Below are positions 1 through 9,852 of a stretch of 64,000 nucleotides of DNA, piece by piece (position 1 is the first letter of the stretch; every line of letters begins with the position of its first letter). This DNA comes from Akkermansiaceae bacterium (GTDB lineage: Bacteria; Verrucomicrobiota; Verrucomicrobiia; Verrucomicrobiales; Akkermansiaceae), in the NCBI GenBank assembly GCA_025354565.1, contig JANXMQ010000233.1:22722-86721 (forward strand), given 5' to 3'. A model generated the notes under the pieces. The model ran no database searches. It was not told the DNA's origin and saw only the letters and a program-made list of their open reading frames with translations. The translations under genes and the position numbers were made by a program.

Positions 1-123
1 AAAGAGCGGCCCCACTGCGGGGCAATGAGTGTAGGCGGGTTCGTAACTCTTTGGTTTTCTGATGATAATCTGAGATCGGCAATGGCGGGACGGGGGAGTG
101 TGGAGACTGCTCTTCACTTCTGG

Positions 124-433
124 GAGCTTGCTCGGGTTGGCCGGGAAGCATCTCGGGAGGCTTACAATGGGTGCTAGGGTTAGCCGGAAAGAGTTTCGGG
201 GGGCTTACAATGTGTGCTCGGATCGTCCGGGATGGTGCTCGGGTTGGCCGGAAGGCATCTCGGGTGGCTTACAATGGGCGCTCGGGTTTACCGGGAGGAA
301 TCTCGGGGGGCTTCCAATGGGTGCTCGGATTGGCCGGGAAGATGCTCGGGGGCTTGCAATGGATGCTAGGATTTTCCGGGAAGCGGCTGGGAGGCTTACA
401 ATGCCGTCTCCGAGAACCCGGAAAGATGCGGGA
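124..433. repeat. Degenerate tandem repeat array upstream of 453..1154; unit approx CTTACAATGGGTGCTCGGGTTGGCCGGGAAGCATCTCGGGAGG
   Basis: CTTACAATG-like anchors read at 161, 204, 268, 311, 353 and 395 (spacings 43, 64, 43, 42, 42). GGG/CCGGGA blocks recur every 10-11 bp; one unit is extended by about 21 bp. Confidence 0.9.
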
Positions 434-452
434 GCCACCCGGATAAATTTGC

Positions 453-1154
453 TTGGCATCCGCTAGAGTAACAGCTTGGATCATCGGCACCCTGACACAG
501 GTGCAAGACAATACGACGACGATGTTTGAAACCACGAACGAAGTACTGGACGAACATGAAACCTTGTTGCAAAACATCCCCGCCTTCGTGGATGCAGTTA
601 CCCGGGCAAAGACGGGGACGGCGGCAATCCGTGAGAAGACTGGCGAGCAAGTCCCCACGGGGGACGCTGCGGAAAAAGCGGCGGTTAAGCAGGAACTCGA
701 AGTCGCGATGCTGCATGTGGCCGATCAACTCTCCGCCTTGTCGGCGAAAACTCAGGATCACTTGCTAGGCGCGAAGGTGGAGATCAGTAAATCCGCTGCG
801 GACCGACTGGGGGACAGCGAGATAGTGGTTTTTGCAAAAGGTGTGGCAGGGGCGGCGGCTGACAATGCGGTGGTATTGGACGCGGATTACAAGATCACGA
901 CGGCGGATCTAACGGCGTTGAACGATGCGATCACAAAATTCGAAGGCATGAAAACCAGTCCGCGCGATGCGAATGTGAAGCGCCGTGTAGCCACGATGAG
1001 CTTGGCGGAAGCGATCACTTTCGAGCGGGGGATTTACCGGAACGAGTTGGATAAGATGATGACGCGCTTCAAAACAACGGAGCCGGAGTTTTACAAGGCC
1101 TACTTCGCCGCACGGGTGATCGTGGACCGCGCCGCGACTCATGCGAAGCCGTAG
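453..1154 (+). CDS. Uncharacterised helix-rich protein (233 aa, TTG start), downstream of repeat array
   Basis: Complete ORF with coding-like composition, MASARVTAWIIGTLTQVQDN...EFYKAYFAARVIVDRAATHAKP; no recognisable domain. Confidence 0.75.
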   Translation: MASARVTAWIIGTLTQVQDNTTTMFETTNEVLDEHETLLQNIPAFVDAVTRAKTGTAAIREKTGEQVPTGDAAEKAAVKQELEVAMLHVADQLSALSAKTQDHLLGAKVEISKSAADRLGDSEIVVFAKGVAGAAADNAVVLDADYKITTADLTALNDAITKFEGMKTSPRDANVKRRVATMSLAEAITFERGIYRNELDKMMTRFKTTEPEFYKAYFAARVIVDRAATHAKP

Positions 1155-1199
1155 GTTGCGGTCACGCCGCCGGTGCCGTGATCGCTAATTTCGCGGATT

Positions 1200-3596
1200 T
1201 CACTCGACCTCCCGCGTCCGCCAGCCTGGCAGCAGGAAGAGGGAAATTGCCATACTTAGGATGATGCCGATGACGGAGACGATGCCCAAACTCACCAAGG
1301 CATCGCTGGATGAAAACACCAACGAGCCGAAGCCGATGACATTGGACACGCCGCAGAAAAGTAGGGCCTTGCCGGTGCCTTGCCAGAGTTCCTGATAGTC
1401 GCCATGGGTGCGGCGGAGGCTGAGGGTGACGTGGATGGCGTAGTCGATCCCGGTGCCTAACAGTAGCGGGGTGGCCATGAGATTGACGAAGTTCCATGTC
1501 AGCCCGGTCAGACTCATGATGGCCAGCAGCAGCAGCGTGCAGATAACCATGGCAAACAAGGCCAAGGCGACATCGCTGAGGCGGCGGAAAATGACGAGCA
1601 TCATTCCGACGAGCAGGATGAACATGGGGACTAACATGCGGGTCATGTCTTTGCTGACGAGGCTCGCGATGGCGGGTTTGAACAAGGCCCAACCGCTCAG
1701 CCAGATGCCATCGCCGGTGATGGCGCGGAGGGTCTCGTAGTCTTTCCCAGCGGGGTCGATGCCGGGGGCGGGCTCGATGTTTCCTAGCAGGTAGCCGCCG
1801 CCGTTTTCCTTGCGGGATAGAAACAACCGCATCACCTCGCGGGCGGATTCGGATTTCGGGAAAGCAAGACCGCTGTCGGCGGCTTGCCTGACCATGGCAT
1901 CCAGCACGGACTTGCCGAGGGCCAGCCCTTCCGGCGTGAAGCCAGCGACATCAGCCTCATGAAGCAAGCGCTCGCGGTCCTTGGCGAGCGTGGCTAACAG
2001 CGGGCGGTTGGTGGCTTGGTGGGCGGTATCCGGCCACCAACCTGCGGCGAGCTTGCCCTGGGTGATGATGCCGGATGTTTCCATGTTAGAAACCCGCCGG
2101 TGAGCCTCGGAGATGCGCTTGAGCATTTCCGCATCGCTGTCCGCCTCCACCACGAGGCCGAGGGATGTGCCGCTCCAGTTAGGGAAATCCTGTTGGATGC
2201 GCTCGAAGGAATCCATCGCATTGCTGTGGCGCGGGCGCATGATCTTCGAGTCGAACTCGGCACCGGGCATGCCATGGATGAGCAGAACGGCGATGGCTGC
2301 CAGGGTCAGCGCGCCGGTGATGAGCCAGGCCAATTTGTGACGTGGGAGAAATTTTCCGGTCCCGGTGGCAGGTGCGCGAGCCACGCCGAACTTCGCGACG
2401 AAGGGCAGATAGATCACCAGCATCAGCACGCCCGCCGCCGCCAGGCCGATCGCGACGATGGTGCCCAACTGCGCCATGCCGGGCAGTCCACCGAGGTTGA
2501 GCGCCATGAACACCACGGTCGTCGTGATCGCCCCGCACAGCACGGGCGGGCCGGAGGATTTCCGCAACTCGTGCTTGTCGTGGCCGGCGAGTTTCGCTTC
2601 CTGACAAATCACCAACCCGTAATCGACGGCCAGGCCGATGAGGATTTCGATGGAACTCAGGGCCATGATACTCAGCTCGCCATACAGCCAACCGGCGATG
2701 CCCATGGCCACCGCGAAGACGAGAATGAGCACTCCCACCAGCCCTAACAGCAGGCTAAACCGCCGCTGCATCCACCAGAAGAGAATCCCGATCAGGCAAA
2801 GTGTTAGAGCGATGGAGCCGCTCAAATCATATTCCATGGCCATGCCGATTTCCGAGGAAAACGCGGGTTCGCCAGTCAGTCTGACGGACATGCCCTTGCC
2901 ATCGCCGGTCTGCCAAGTGGCGATGGAGGCGCGGATTTTTTGCAACCACGCATCGGCGGCGCGGTAGCCTTTGACCTCGCCCGGTGCCTCCGCGAAGAGG
3001 AGGTGCGAACGACCGTCGGGACTCTCAAAGGCTTCGCCGCCTTGCTCGGAGGAAGTGAGCTGAGTGACAGCGGGATGGTCGAGAAAACCGAATGGATCGT
3101 GGGCCAGCATCACCATCGACAGGCCCTCCATCGCCGTGCCGATTTTTTCTAACGACGCCTTCACGGTGGCCTCGGAATTTGCCGGTGCGAGACGCGCCGC
3201 AAGCGCGTGGGTGGCGGCGGGATCGCCATTCAGCCAGAGATAGGCGAGCAGCTCGGCGATGCCTTCCGGTTCGTCATTCCAGCGCGGTTTCCAGCGTGCG
3301 CGTTTCACCACGCCATCGGCCTCCAGGTGTTTTGCCAGCGACTCTGCGGCGGCTGGCATGGCCCCCTCGTTCGCTTCACCGCCTTCGATGAGCATAATGA
3401 GTTCGTTATCGCGGGAAAATGCCTGATGGAACGCCTTCAGCCCCTTCACCTCCGGCAGGTCCGCAGGCATCATCGAGAGGATGTCTGTGTCGAAGCGCAG
3501 CCGCAGTAAGCCGCAGGCCGCCGCCAGAATGGAGACGCCAAGGATCAAAGGAACGGCCCAACGGCGCAACATGCGGGGAATCAATCGGTAATCCAC
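1200..3596 (-). CDS. MMPL/RND-family transporter (predicted exporter)
   Basis: 798-aa ORF, two sets of multiple TM segments, typical MMPL motifs (GLAVDYGLVI, GTGIDYAIHV). Confidence 0.85.
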   Translation of the reverse strand: MDYRLIPRMLRRWAVPLILGVSILAAACGLLRLRFDTDILSMMPADLPEVKGLKAFHQAFSRDNELIMLIEGGEANEGAMPAAAESLAKHLEADGVVKRARWKPRWNDEPEGIAELLAYLWLNGDPAATHALAARLAPANSEATVKASLEKIGTAMEGLSMVMLAHDPFGFLDHPAVTQLTSSEQGGEAFESPDGRSHLLFAEAPGEVKGYRAADAWLQKIRASIATWQTGDGKGMSVRLTGEPAFSSEIGMAMEYDLSGSIALTLCLIGILFWWMQRRFSLLLGLVGVLILVFAVAMGIAGWLYGELSIMALSSIEILIGLAVDYGLVICQEAKLAGHDKHELRKSSGPPVLCGAITTTVVFMALNLGGLPGMAQLGTIVAIGLAAAGVLMLVIYLPFVAKFGVARAPATGTGKFLPRHKLAWLITGALTLAAIAVLLIHGMPGAEFDSKIMRPRHSNAMDSFERIQQDFPNWSGTSLGLVVEADSDAEMLKRISEAHRRVSNMETSGIITQGKLAAGWWPDTAHQATNRPLLATLAKDRERLLHEADVAGFTPEGLALGKSVLDAMVRQAADSGLAFPKSESAREVMRLFLSRKENGGGYLLGNIEPAPGIDPAGKDYETLRAITGDGIWLSGWALFKPAIASLVSKDMTRMLVPMFILLVGMMLVIFRRLSDVALALFAMVICTLLLLAIMSLTGLTWNFVNLMATPLLLGTGIDYAIHVTLSLRRTHGDYQELWQGTGKALLFCGVSNVIGFGSLVFSSSDALVSLGIVSVIGIILSMAISLFLLPGWRTREVE

Positions 3597-3919
3597 GGCG
3601 GGGGCAAGCCGCTAAGCGGATTTTGAGATGCGGAAGAAGAAATTCGGCCTAGATGGGTGCGCTACATGCCTATCACATTTCCCTGTAGATTGGCCCTCAC
3701 TGAGATGTCATCAGCGAATGATGATTCGGAAAATATGCTACGTTGCCACAAGAGGTAAGGCATTAATTCTCATTTGTGACCGCTGTCGGTGCTGGATCGA
3801 TCTGAAAGTCACTGAGGATTAACGGATGAGTTGCTCTTGCAATTTTCGGCTACAGATCGCCCAACACTTTCTCAAGAGTATTGCCCCGCTCTCACTCCGG
3901 TGCCAATCTCCCGCCGTTC

Positions 3920-5962
3920 ATGGCTCGTCAATACACCCTTCATCGCCCGCAAGCGGCATCGGCATCTGGCATCGACTACGTGGCGGCGCTGAATGCGGAG
4001 CAATACGAGGCGGTTTCCTCACCGCCGGGGAAGGCGCTGGTCATTGCGGGTGCGGGTTCCGGGAAGACCCGGACGCTGACGTATCGCGTGGCTTGGCTGC
4101 TGGACCATGGGATCGAATCGAAGCAAATCCTGCTGCTTACCTTTACTAACAAGGCTGCCCGCGAAATGACCGGGCGGGTGCGCGAATTGGTCCCGCACGA
4201 CACCTCGGACCTGTGGGCCGGGACCTTCCACTCCATTGGCAGCCGCATTCTGCGCCGACATGCGGAGGATCTCGGATTCACCCGTTCGTTTTCCATCCTA
4301 GATCGCGATGATCAGAAATCCCTGCTCTCTGCGGTCATCGCCAACTGCGACATCGACACCAAGGAACGCCGTTTTCCCAAGGCCGACGTACTGGCCTCGA
4401 TGTTCAGCCTAATCGAAAACACCGGCGCGACCTTGGCCGATGTCATCGGCGCGAGATACGATCACTTTTACGATTGGTTGGATAAAATCGAACTCGTCCG
4501 CACGGGATACATCGCCAAGAAATTGGCAACCAACTCGATGGATTTCGATGACCTGCTGTGCATGGTCGTGAAATTGTTCGAGGAGCGGCCCGATGTGCTG
4601 GAACTCTATCAGCAAAAATTCCGCCACATCCTAGTGGACGAGTATCAGGACACGAACTCCGTGCAAGGCCGCATGATCGACCTGTTAGCCGGTGAGTCCA
4701 ATAGCCTGATGGCCGTGGGGGATGACGCGCAATCCATCTACTCCTGGCGCGGTGCGGACATGGATCACATCCTCAGTTTTCCCAAGCGCTACAAGGGTTC
4801 CAAGGTATTCACCATTGAGACCAACTACCGCAGTGTCCCGGAAATCCTCGATCTATCCAATGCCGCGATTCGGGCGAATTCCGGGCGCTTCGAGAAAGAC
4901 CTGCAAGCTTCGCGCACGGGCCTCGGCGTGAAACCTGCGTTGGTGGCATTGGACGATCCACGCAGCCAGGCGGCCTTCGTTGCGCAGCGGATGTTGGAAC
5001 TGCGGGAAGAGGGGATTCCGTTGGGGGAAATGGCGGTGCTCTATCGGGCGCATTTCCAGAGTTTGGAAATCCAGATGGAGTTGACCGTGCGCGGAATCCC
5101 CTTCGCCATCACCAGCGGACTGCGGTTTTTCGAACAGGCGCACATCAAGGACATCGCCGCCTTCATGCGTTTCGTGGTGAACCGGCGGGACGAGGTGAGC
5201 TTCTTGCGGATGGTGAATCTGCTGCCCGGCTGTGGCCCGATCGCGGCGCAGAAACTCTGGAACGAGTGGTTGAAAAGTGGTTGGGCGAACCAGGAGGAAC
5301 TGCCGCCGAAGTGGTCGGATTTATTACTGAAATTCAAGGTGCCGAAGAAGGCGGTGAAACACTGGGAACAGTTATGTTATACTTTGGACGAACTCACGCC
5401 AGGTGCAAAATTCGCGAGCCCGTCAGATATGATTTTCAGTATTCTGGAAGGCGTTTATGATGAGTATTTGAAAGCGAGTTTTGAAAATTTTGAGAACCGC
5501 CGTGGCGACATCGAGCAGCTCTCGCAATACGGTGGCAGCTTTGATGACATTTTGGAATTTCTCGCCCAGCTCTCGCTCATGAGTTCGGTGGATGGTGAGC
5601 CGACTGGCGACAAGCGCGAGGCCGACGATGAAAAAGTCACTCTCTCCTCGATCCATCAGGCAAAGGGTCTTGAATGGCAGGTCGTCTTCCTCATTTGGCT
5701 AGTGGACGGCCAATTCCCTAACGGCCGCATCCTTGAAGCGGATGATCAGCCGATGTTGGAAGAAGAACGCCGGCTATTCTATGTCGCCATCACTCGGGCC
5801 AAGGACGATCTTTATTTAACTTATCCGATGATGAACCCGAAGTCTTACAGCGGCGACATCATCTGCCGACCGTCGAGATTTCTCGAAGATTTTCCGGCGG
5901 AAATGGTTGAGGAATGGAAGGTGGGGAATTCAGATCCGTGGGGTGAGGATGAACCGTTTTGA
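3920..5962 (+). CDS. ATP-dependent DNA helicase, UvrD/PcrA/Rep family
   Basis: LNAEQYEAV, AGAGSGKTRTLTYRV, VDEYQDTN, VGDDAQSIYSWRGAD, SSIHQAKGLEW, RRLFYVAITRA motifs; start chosen at MARQYTLHRP. Confidence 0.93.
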   Translation: MARQYTLHRPQAASASGIDYVAALNAEQYEAVSSPPGKALVIAGAGSGKTRTLTYRVAWLLDHGIESKQILLLTFTNKAAREMTGRVRELVPHDTSDLWAGTFHSIGSRILRRHAEDLGFTRSFSILDRDDQKSLLSAVIANCDIDTKERRFPKADVLASMFSLIENTGATLADVIGARYDHFYDWLDKIELVRTGYIAKKLATNSMDFDDLLCMVVKLFEERPDVLELYQQKFRHILVDEYQDTNSVQGRMIDLLAGESNSLMAVGDDAQSIYSWRGADMDHILSFPKRYKGSKVFTIETNYRSVPEILDLSNAAIRANSGRFEKDLQASRTGLGVKPALVALDDPRSQAAFVAQRMLELREEGIPLGEMAVLYRAHFQSLEIQMELTVRGIPFAITSGLRFFEQAHIKDIAAFMRFVVNRRDEVSFLRMVNLLPGCGPIAAQKLWNEWLKSGWANQEELPPKWSDLLLKFKVPKKAVKHWEQLCYTLDELTPGAKFASPSDMIFSILEGVYDEYLKASFENFENRRGDIEQLSQYGGSFDDILEFLAQLSLMSSVDGEPTGDKREADDEKVTLSSIHQAKGLEWQVVFLIWLVDGQFPNGRILEADDQPMLEEERRLFYVAITRAKDDLYLTYPMMNPKSYSGDIICRPSRFLEDFPAEMVEEWKVGNSDPWGEDEPF

Positions 5963-5986
5963 AACTGCCATTTTCCCTCCCACTGC

Positions 5987-7066
5987 TCATTTCGCTTCGG
6001 ATAGAAGCGCATCGGCGGTGAACTCGGCGAAGGAGCCGGGTGCGCCCGTGTAGTGGATTTTCCGCTCGCCATCGAAGACGTAAACCAAGGGCCAGATGGC
6101 GACGCGGTATTCCTTGGCGAGTTTGTTTTCCGGGTCGGAGAAATTCGTCCACGGCACCGTTCCATCGGCTTGGAGCATGCGGAGCTTTTCGGTGGTGTCA
6201 TTGTTGACGCCCATGATGGCGAGGGGCTTGCCTTTGAATTTGGTTTCCAGCGCGGTGGTGATTTCCACCACACGCTTGGCATCCGGGACGTTGCTGTTCC
6301 AGAAGAGAAGGATGATGACTTTACCTTTGTTAGAATCTAACGAGAGCGGGCGGTTTGCCGAATCCACGCCGACGAGATCCGGAGCGATGCGGCCCTTGGT
6401 GAGGTAACGGATGATGTAAAGTTCGTCCTCTGCGAGCTTGGCGACCGTGGTGCCTTCGAGTTCGACATCGGAACTTTGGATGATAGCCTTGCGGAGGCTG
6501 GTGAGGCGCCTGCGCATGATCTCGCCCTCATCGCCGAGAGTCTTGAGTTGCATGGCAGCGGCGAGCGCGGCGACGCCCTGGGTCTTGGGATCGGGGTGGG
6601 TGGCTTGGATTTTTTCTAGCAAGGCGAGTGAGCGCGGGTCCGGGCTGGCGGCGAGGGCGGCGCAAACCGGGATCAGCTTGGGACTGCTCATGTGGTGGGC
6701 TTCGATGGCCTTGCGGATGGCGTCGTTTTCCTGAGCGAAAATGGGTGTGGTGCCGCCGTTGGGATTGGAGGCGAGGAGGCCCGGCGTGGTGCGCAGGAAC
6801 CAAGCGGCGGGTTCCAGCGTCCATTCCTGATCGAGCGCTTGGCCGATGGTGGCCCAAATTTCCCGGGCATAGGGCGTGGCATCGGGACGGTTGCTCCAGG
6901 CTTTGGCGCGGGCATCCGGGATGACGGCGGCGTCCAGCTCCGTGGTCCATTTTTCCATCGCGGATTGATAGGCTTTCTCGATGCGTTGGGCATCGGCGGG
7001 AGCGGCTCCAGCAGGGGAAAACAGCAGCGGGAAAATCAAGAGTGTTAGATAACGCAAGCGGTGCAT
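5987..7066 (-). CDS. Secreted thioredoxin-like/TlpA-family redoxin-domain protein
   Basis: Signal peptide (MHRLRYLTLLIFPLLFSPAGAA) and C-terminal redoxin-like fold (GKVIILLFWNSNVPDAKRVV...VAIWPLVYVFDGERKIHY); the usual CxxC is not present. Confidence 0.75.
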   Translation of the reverse strand: MHRLRYLTLLIFPLLFSPAGAAPADAQRIEKAYQSAMEKWTTELDAAVIPDARAKAWSNRPDATPYAREIWATIGQALDQEWTLEPAAWFLRTTPGLLASNPNGGTTPIFAQENDAIRKAIEAHHMSSPKLIPVCAALAASPDPRSLALLEKIQATHPDPKTQGVAALAAAMQLKTLGDEGEIMRRRLTSLRKAIIQSSDVELEGTTVAKLAEDELYIIRYLTKGRIAPDLVGVDSANRPLSLDSNKGKVIILLFWNSNVPDAKRVVEITTALETKFKGKPLAIMGVNNDTTEKLRMLQADGTVPWTNFSDPENKLAKEYRVAIWPLVYVFDGERKIHYTGAPGSFAEFTADALLSEAK

Positions 7067-7077
7067 GGCGGGAAATT

Positions 7078-8244
7078 TTAGGCGACGAAGGCGGCGGCAG
7101 TATCGCGTGCTTGGCGGTCCGCCGCAACCACGGACTCGAGGGTGGACGAGGGTTGGAGCGGGTGGGCGTCCATCGCGGCGGCGACGCATTGCCAGATGCC
7201 GGGGAAGGAAATTTTCCCAGCACGGAAGGCATCAACGGCGACTTCGTTAGCTGCATTGTAAACGGCGGGCAGCGTGCCACCGGCGAGTCCAGCGCGGCGG
7301 GCGAGGTCGAGGGCGGGGAAATCGGCACGCCGCGGGGCCTCGAATTCCAATTTCGCGAGTGCGGGGAAGTCCAGCGGGCGCAGGCCACCTTTCACCCGGC
7401 GCGGCCAGGTGAGGGCATATTGGATCGGAAAACACATGTCCGTCCGGCTGAGTTGGGCGAGCACCGAGCCATCGCTGAACTCGACCATCGAGTGGATGAT
7501 GCTCTGCGGGTGGACGACGACATCGATGCGTTCCATGCCGATGCCGAATAGCCAGCGGGCTTCGATCATTTCAAGGCCCTTGTTGAACAGCGTCGCGGAG
7601 TCGATGGTGATTTTCGGCCCCATCTCCCAAGTCGGATGCTTGAGCGCTTGGGCGAGGGTGACGTGGGGGATTTGGTCGGCTGGCAAGGTGCGAAACGGGC
7701 CACCGGATGCCGTTAGAATCAGTCGGGTCACTTCATCCACACCGCCGCAGTGACCATCGAGGCATTGGAAAATCGCGTTGTGCTCGCTATCGACGGGTAG
7801 GAGTTTCACCCCGCGTCTGCGAGCGGCGGTCGTGATGATTTCCCCGGCCATGACGAGGATTTCCTTGGAGGCGATGGCGAGATCCTTGCCGGCCTCGATG
7901 GCGGCCAGCGCGGGATGGAGGCCAGCGGTGCCGACGATGGCGATGAGCACGATGTCCGCCGCAGCTAGAGTGGCGAGTTCTAGCAGGCCCTCTGCGCCGA
8001 GGTGGATTTTCACTCCGGTGGGCAGCAGGGCGCGGAGTTTCGCTTCCTTGGTGGCGTCGTAAAGCGCGACATGGCGGACGCCCGTCGCGCGGGCTTGGGC
8101 GGCGAGTTTGTCGATATTACCGCAGGCGGCGAGGGCGATGATTTCGATCTCATCCGGCAGTTCGCTGGCGACCTTAAGGGTGGAACAGCCGATGGAGCCG
8201 GTGGAGCCTAACAAGACGACGCGTTTGCGGAGCGGGGCATTCAT
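7078..8244 (-). CDS. dxr: 1-deoxy-D-xylulose 5-phosphate reductoisomerase
   Basis: VVLLGSTGSIGCSTL N-terminus, PVDSEHNAIFQCL, TASGGPFR, KITIDSATLFNKGLEMIEARWLF. Confidence 0.97.
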   Translation of the reverse strand: MNAPLRKRVVLLGSTGSIGCSTLKVASELPDEIEIIALAACGNIDKLAAQARATGVRHVALYDATKEAKLRALLPTGVKIHLGAEGLLELATLAAADIVLIAIVGTAGLHPALAAIEAGKDLAIASKEILVMAGEIITTAARRRGVKLLPVDSEHNAIFQCLDGHCGGVDEVTRLILTASGGPFRTLPADQIPHVTLAQALKHPTWEMGPKITIDSATLFNKGLEMIEARWLFGIGMERIDVVVHPQSIIHSMVEFSDGSVLAQLSRTDMCFPIQYALTWPRRVKGGLRPLDFPALAKLEFEAPRRADFPALDLARRAGLAGGTLPAVYNAANEVAVDAFRAGKISFPGIWQCVAAAMDAHPLQPSSTLESVVAADRQARDTAAAFVA

Positions 8245-8245
8245 G

Positions 8246-9160
8246 TTAGGGCAGGATGACCCATTTCAGATAGAAATAAAGGGCGGGAGCGGTGAAGCAA
8301 ATGCTGTCGATGAGGTCCAGTGAGCCACCGATGCCTGGGAGCATTTTCCCCGAGTCCTTAGCGTTGATAGCGCGCTTGAGGACGCTTTCCGCGAGGTCGC
8401 CGATGACGGCTAGAATAGCTAACAGAAAACCAAGAAAAATCACGTGCCCCCACTCCTTGAAAAATCCGAGTTGCTGGGGAAACAACGCATACACCCCGCA
8501 GGCCGCGAGCTGCGAGAAGAGCAGCGCCCCGCCGAAGCCTTCCCACGTTTTCCCCGGACTCACATGTGGGATCATCTTGTGGCGACCGATCATTGAGCCG
8601 ACGATGTAGGCTCCCATGTCCGTAAATTTCGTCACCGCCAGCAGCCATAGCAGCAGACATTTTCCCGAACTACCAACCAAGGGCAGCACCTCCGTCCCCG
8701 GTGCGATGAAGGTGACCCGCGCCGCGAAATTGAACAGAAACGCGATGTAAACAAAGCCTAGCAGATTCGCCGCCACCGCTAACAGGCCCTCGATACCACG
8801 GATCGGAAAACGGAGTTGCAGGCTGAACGGCACCGCTACCGCGACGAAGATCGCAAGCGCATCCGCGTCCAGCGGCACAACTCTCCCGCCGTGCAAGAAA
8901 TGCCAGTAAAGTCCGCCACAGTAAACGGCGGCTAACAAGATGCCGAAGCGCGGAAAGCATTTGATAGCCGCCGCTCGCAGCATTTTGAAATACTCGTAGG
9001 TCGCGATCATCGCCAGCAGCCCGATCAGGCCAAGCACTGCCCAAGCGCGCCCGCCGACGAAAATCGACGACACCAAAACCCACAAAGATAGCGTACTGGC
9101 GCTGCGTCGCGCGAAGACCAGCACTTTTGATTGCATCGGAGGCGTTGGGTTATCGGCCAT
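8246..9160 (-). CDS. cdsA: Phosphatidate cytidylyltransferase
   Basis: Multi-TM protein with FTDMGAYIVGSMIGRHKMIPHVSPGKTWEGFGGAL and GDLAESVLKRAINAKDSGKMLPGIGGSLDLIDS. Confidence 0.95.
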   Translation of the reverse strand: MADNPTPPMQSKVLVFARRSASTLSLWVLVSSIFVGGRAWAVLGLIGLLAMIATYEYFKMLRAAAIKCFPRFGILLAAVYCGGLYWHFLHGGRVVPLDADALAIFVAVAVPFSLQLRFPIRGIEGLLAVAANLLGFVYIAFLFNFAARVTFIAPGTEVLPLVGSSGKCLLLWLLAVTKFTDMGAYIVGSMIGRHKMIPHVSPGKTWEGFGGALLFSQLAACGVYALFPQQLGFFKEWGHVIFLGFLLAILAVIGDLAESVLKRAINAKDSGKMLPGIGGSLDLIDSICFTAPALYFYLKWVILP

Positions 9161-9297
9161 TTCCTGCGGAATCCAAGACCGGTCTTGCACCCGTGGCAAC
9201 TCATTCCAACCAAAGCCGCGCAACCTTTTTCACCAAGCACGGTTTGATTTCCGGACTTGGCTCTAAAACAGCCACCAAACTCCAATCGAAAATCACC

Positions 9298-9786
9298 ATG
9301 AAAACCGCAAATCTACTTACGCTGGTAGCCCTGATCGGCACCTGTTCATTCGCCTCTGCCGCAGATAAGCCAAAACGTCCCGACGGTCCGGGAACGGGCC
9401 ACGAGGTGCCACCAGAAGTTCTGAAGAAATTTGACACCAACGGCGACGGCAAGCTCGACGAAACCGAGCGCAAGGCAATGTACGTAGCCATTAAGGCCGA
9501 AATGCTCAAGAAATTCGACACCAATGGTGATGGCAAGCTTGACGAAGCCGAGCGCCAGGCGATGCAGACCGAAATTGAAGCCAGACACAAGGCCCTCCTC
9601 GATAAATATGATGCCAACAAAAACGGCAAACTCGACCCCGAAGAAATTCAGGCTGCTCGGGCGGCAGGTGAGAAAATTCCACCAATGTTCGGCCATGGAC
9701 CGTGGGGACCAGGAGGCCATGGCAAACCAGAAGGCCAAGGTAAACCGGACGGCAAAGTCCCGGGCGGTCCTCCTCCCGCTAACTGA
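9298..9786 (+). CDS. Secreted EF-hand calcium-binding protein
   Basis: Signal peptide plus repeated DTNGDGKLDE / DANKNGKLDPEE loops. Confidence 0.9.
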   Translation: MKTANLLTLVALIGTCSFASAADKPKRPDGPGTGHEVPPEVLKKFDTNGDGKLDETERKAMYVAIKAEMLKKFDTNGDGKLDEAERQAMQTEIEARHKALLDKYDANKNGKLDPEEIQAARAAGEKIPPMFGHGPWGPGGHGKPEGQGKPDGKVPGGPPPAN

Positions 9787-9852
9787 GTTTAGTTAGATCT
9801 CGCTCTTGCAACCCTCAATGACCGTAAGCTGGTTTTTCCGGCTTGCGGTTTA

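Noticed and set aside
124-433. CRISPR array
   Set aside because: Repeats are degenerate, contiguous (no unique spacers) and lack nearby cas genes; the same applies to 39361-39560.
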